The notes under the pieces were generated by a model. It had not been told where the DNA came from, did not search any database, and saw only the letters and a program-made list of their open reading frames with translations. Below are positions 4,628 to 6,151 of a DNA stretch of 6,151 nt, in pieces. This DNA is from an uncultured Chloroflexota bacterium (lineage in GTDB: Bacteria; Chloroflexota; Anaerolineae; Aggregatilineales; Phototrophicaceae). The DNA lies in the NCBI GenBank assembly GCA_937864975.1, contig CALMDI010000397.1, forward strand, positions 1-6,151. Direction: 5' to 3'. A program made the position numbers and the translations under genes. Each line of letters starts with the position of its first letter. The first letter of the stretch is position 1.

Positions 4628-6151
4628 CTATTCCGCGATCTGTACTGTCGGGGGACCAGACGCCAGGAATTCATAACGGTAGGTATATTCCGTCGTCCCC
4701 GACGCCTTCATGGTATTGGCAATGATCGCGCCGTAGAACTTGCTGTCATCGCTCGGCACGAAGATGTGTCCGTTGGGCGCGTACATCACGCCCCAGATTT
4801 CGTTCTGCGCGCCGTCGATGACGATGGCGGGCGTATTCTCGTCCACGGGCGCGAGAACATAGGTATCTCCGCCGCATGAACTCTGGCGCACGTGCATCTG
4901 AAGCGTCGGGCACGGGCTGGTGCGCGTGGAGAAGAACACCAAACCATCGACGTAGGGCATGTACTTGTGTTCGTTACCGGCAATGCTGATTCGTTCCGTC
5001 GCGACGACCGTGACACTGTCCAGTTCCGCCCGGTTGGTGGTACGGCTGACGATGTGAATGCTTCCGTTGACGTAGATGAGACCGCGCATTTCGGTGCTGT
5101 CGATCTCGACAACCCCGCCCGCCGCATCGATGTAGCGATACTCGCCCGCTTCCTCTGCCAGAAGGGCTTTAGCGCCGCCGGGAGCGTAATCGGAAGCGTT
5201 GTAGAACTGCGGATAATCGATGGACGCATTCGTATCGACCGCCGCCGGGGTGAACGTGGTTCGGCTCTGGAAAAGCTCTCCGACGTAGCTGGTCGGACCG
5301 TCGATCGTCTTTGCTGCGGACGACGTTCCGACGAACAGGTCGGCATTGCTGCGGATACCGCCATTGACGCGCGTGCTCGACGGAATGTTCATCGCGTAGG
5401 GGCAGTTCTTAGACGTGGTGACCAGCACGTAGTCTTCAATCTCGCTGTCGTAACCGCGGCGGCAGTAGCCCACCGCGCGGCTGGTAACCTCCAGCGGTCC
5501 TTTATAGACGAGTTGAATGAAGTACGAGGGTTTCTGCGCCACGACGTTGACGGCGATGTAATCGAGTGAGAAATCGCGCGAGGTATTGCTGGCCACGTTG
5601 ATCACACGGATGCGGAAGTTGGCATTGCTGAAGTTGCCCACTGCCCAGGTGCGTCCCCAGGTGTCGCTTGGGGAGCCCAGCGTGTAGGTCACTTCCGATG
5701 TGGTGAGATTGGTTGTCTGCTTGGCGGTTGTCCAGCTTGAGCCGCCATTCCACGAAATCTGCACACAGATCCTGGGCGAACCGCCCGTTGCATCGGCGCG
5801 TGCATCCAATCGAACCTGAATGCCTTGTATGACAGCAGTGCCAGGCAGGTTGATATTGTAATTAAAGAAATGATGTTTGTCCTTACCGTTATTGGTACAG
5901 GATGTGCTGGTGCCTGTGCCGCTGTTCGTGTCTACGGCGAAGACGCTGTTATCGTTGAAGGCATTGGTCGGGTTAGTCTGGAAACCGTTGTTATCTCCAG
6001 CGCTGGATGTCTGCGCGGCATGGGATGTTGGCGCCAGGTAGCCGGTGCTGGTGACAGGAGACGGGGTATTGGTTGCCGTTGGGGTAAAGGTCGCGGTGGG
6101 CGTGTTGGTTGGCGTGTTGGTGGGGCCCGGTGTTGGTGTCGGACCGGTGCC
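4628..6151 (-). CDS. Modular secreted/surface protein with Thr-Pro linker and TadG/PilX-like C-terminal domain (5' end outside window)
   Basis: The frame is open from the right edge to TAG 4628-4630: 507 residues, N-terminus missing. A TTG at 5809 could be taken as a start, but upstream codons are in frame and protein-like, so it is internal. Residues 1-36 are a low-complexity Pro/Thr/Asn linker (TNTPTNTPTATFTPTATNTP), typical of exported proteins. Residues about 48-205 form a probable beta-sandwich: FFNYNINLPG, then SPRICVQISWNGGSSWTTA (125-143), FRIRVI (179-184), FSLDYIAVNV (194-203). Residues about 250-500 carry NGGIRSNADLFVG (263-275), GLIYVNGSIHIVS (357-369), VTVVATERISIAGN (380-393) and GVMYAPNGHIFVPS (454-467) then FYGAIIA. 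This recurring pattern resembles DUF7305-like/bactofilin-like regions of TadG- or PilX-type proteins. Six cysteines (85, 129, 230, 250, 414, 426) could form three disulfides. Likely extracellular and structural; function unknown. Confidence 0.75.
   Translation of the reverse strand, partial: GTGPTPTPGPTNTPTNTPTATFTPTATNTPSPVTSTGYLAPTSHAAQTSSAGDNNGFQTNPTNAFNDNSVFAVDTNSGTGTSTSCTNNGKDKHHFFNYNINLPGTAVIQGIQVRLDARADATGGSPRICVQISWNGGSSWTTAKQTTNLTTSEVTYTLGSPSDTWGRTWAVGNFSNANFRIRVINVASNTSRDFSLDYIAVNVVAQKPSYFIQLVYKGPLEVTSRAVGYCRRGYDSEIEDYVLVTTSKNCPYAMNIPSSTRVNGGIRSNADLFVGTSSAAKTIDGPTSYVGELFQSRTTFTPAAVDTNASIDYPQFYNASDYAPGGAKALLAEEAGEYRYIDAAGGVVEIDSTEMRGLIYVNGSIHIVSRTTNRAELDSVTVVATERISIAGNEHKYMPYVDGLVFFSTRTSPCPTLQMHVRQSSCGGDTYVLAPVDENTPAIVIDGAQNEIWGVMYAPNGHIFVPSDDSKFYGAIIANTMKASGTTEYTYRYEFLASGPPTVQIAE
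6062..6139 (-). repeat. Low-complexity repeats encoding the Pro-Thr-Asn linker
   Basis: Degenerate ACC/ACG-CCN-AAC codon repeats encode the TNTP/TATP linker. The clearest unit is a 12-bp tandem, CGTGTTGGTTGG (6101-6112) and CGTGTTGGTGGG (6113-6124), identical at 11 of 12 bases. The linker continues to within a few codons of the window edge. Confidence 0.65.

Noticed and set aside
4892..5569. 225-codon open frame on the plus strand opposite the secreted-protein gene
   Set aside because: Arg/Asp/Val-rich antisense shadow with no domain; the minus frame has clear domain patterns and a terminator.
5807..5809. TTG at 5809 as the start of the secreted protein
   Set aside because: The frame continues upstream without a stop to the window edge and encodes the first strands of the same domain and a typical linker.
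6062..6151. Repeats near the right edge as a CRISPR array or mobile repeat
   Set aside because: The units are short, contiguous and in frame with a Thr-Pro linker; there are no spacers.

Overview
The window looks like a piece of a GC-rich bacterial chromosome, most likely from Chloroflexota (Anaerolineae or a near relative). Two traits point there. One is a glycosyltransferase-39-like membrane protein with a C-terminal beta-sandwich of a type I associate with that phylum. The other is a secreted protein with a Pro-Thr-Asn linker (TNTPT repeats). The assignment rests on protein style alone; no marker gene is present.

Layout. Bases 1-159 (+) are the last 52 codons of a gene entering from the left. 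Its end resembles the end of the next gene. Bases 160-287 hold an extended -10 promoter. Bases 288-2276 (+) encode a multi-pass GT-C (GT39/PMT_2-like) glycosyltransferase with a large extracytoplasmic C-terminal region. Only 20 bp separate it from a convergent minus-strand operon. Read 5' to 3' on the minus strand, that operon has a sigma70-like promoter (4508-4536), a leader with alternating hairpin arms (4477-4500), a ROK-family sugar kinase (4412-3516, GTG start) and an (alpha/alpha)6-barrel hydrolase of the GH63/MGH1-like type (3532-2297). The last two genes overlap by 17 bp. Upstream on the same strand, a textbook intrinsic terminator (4565-4598) ends a third minus-strand gene, 4628 to beyond 6151. 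This encodes the C-terminal 507 residues of a modular secreted protein: Thr/Pro linker, beta-sandwich-like domain, then a repetitive beta domain like those in TadG/PilX-type pilus-associated proteins.

How the genes may fit together. The kinase and hydrolase form a plausible cytoplasmic 'hydrolyse then phosphorylate' pair. The hydrolase would release a hexose from a small glycoside (glucosyl- or mannosylglycerate, or another alpha-glycoside) and the kinase would feed it into glycolysis. The membrane glycosyltransferase and the secreted protein belong to the cell surface and need not share a pathway with that operon.

I see no tRNA, rRNA, CRISPR array, insertion sequence or attachment site. I do not see a clearly new multi-gene system. 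The most interesting items are the divergent ROK kinase paired with the hydrolase, the hairpin leader of that operon, and the secreted protein, whose reading frame stays open through the right edge.
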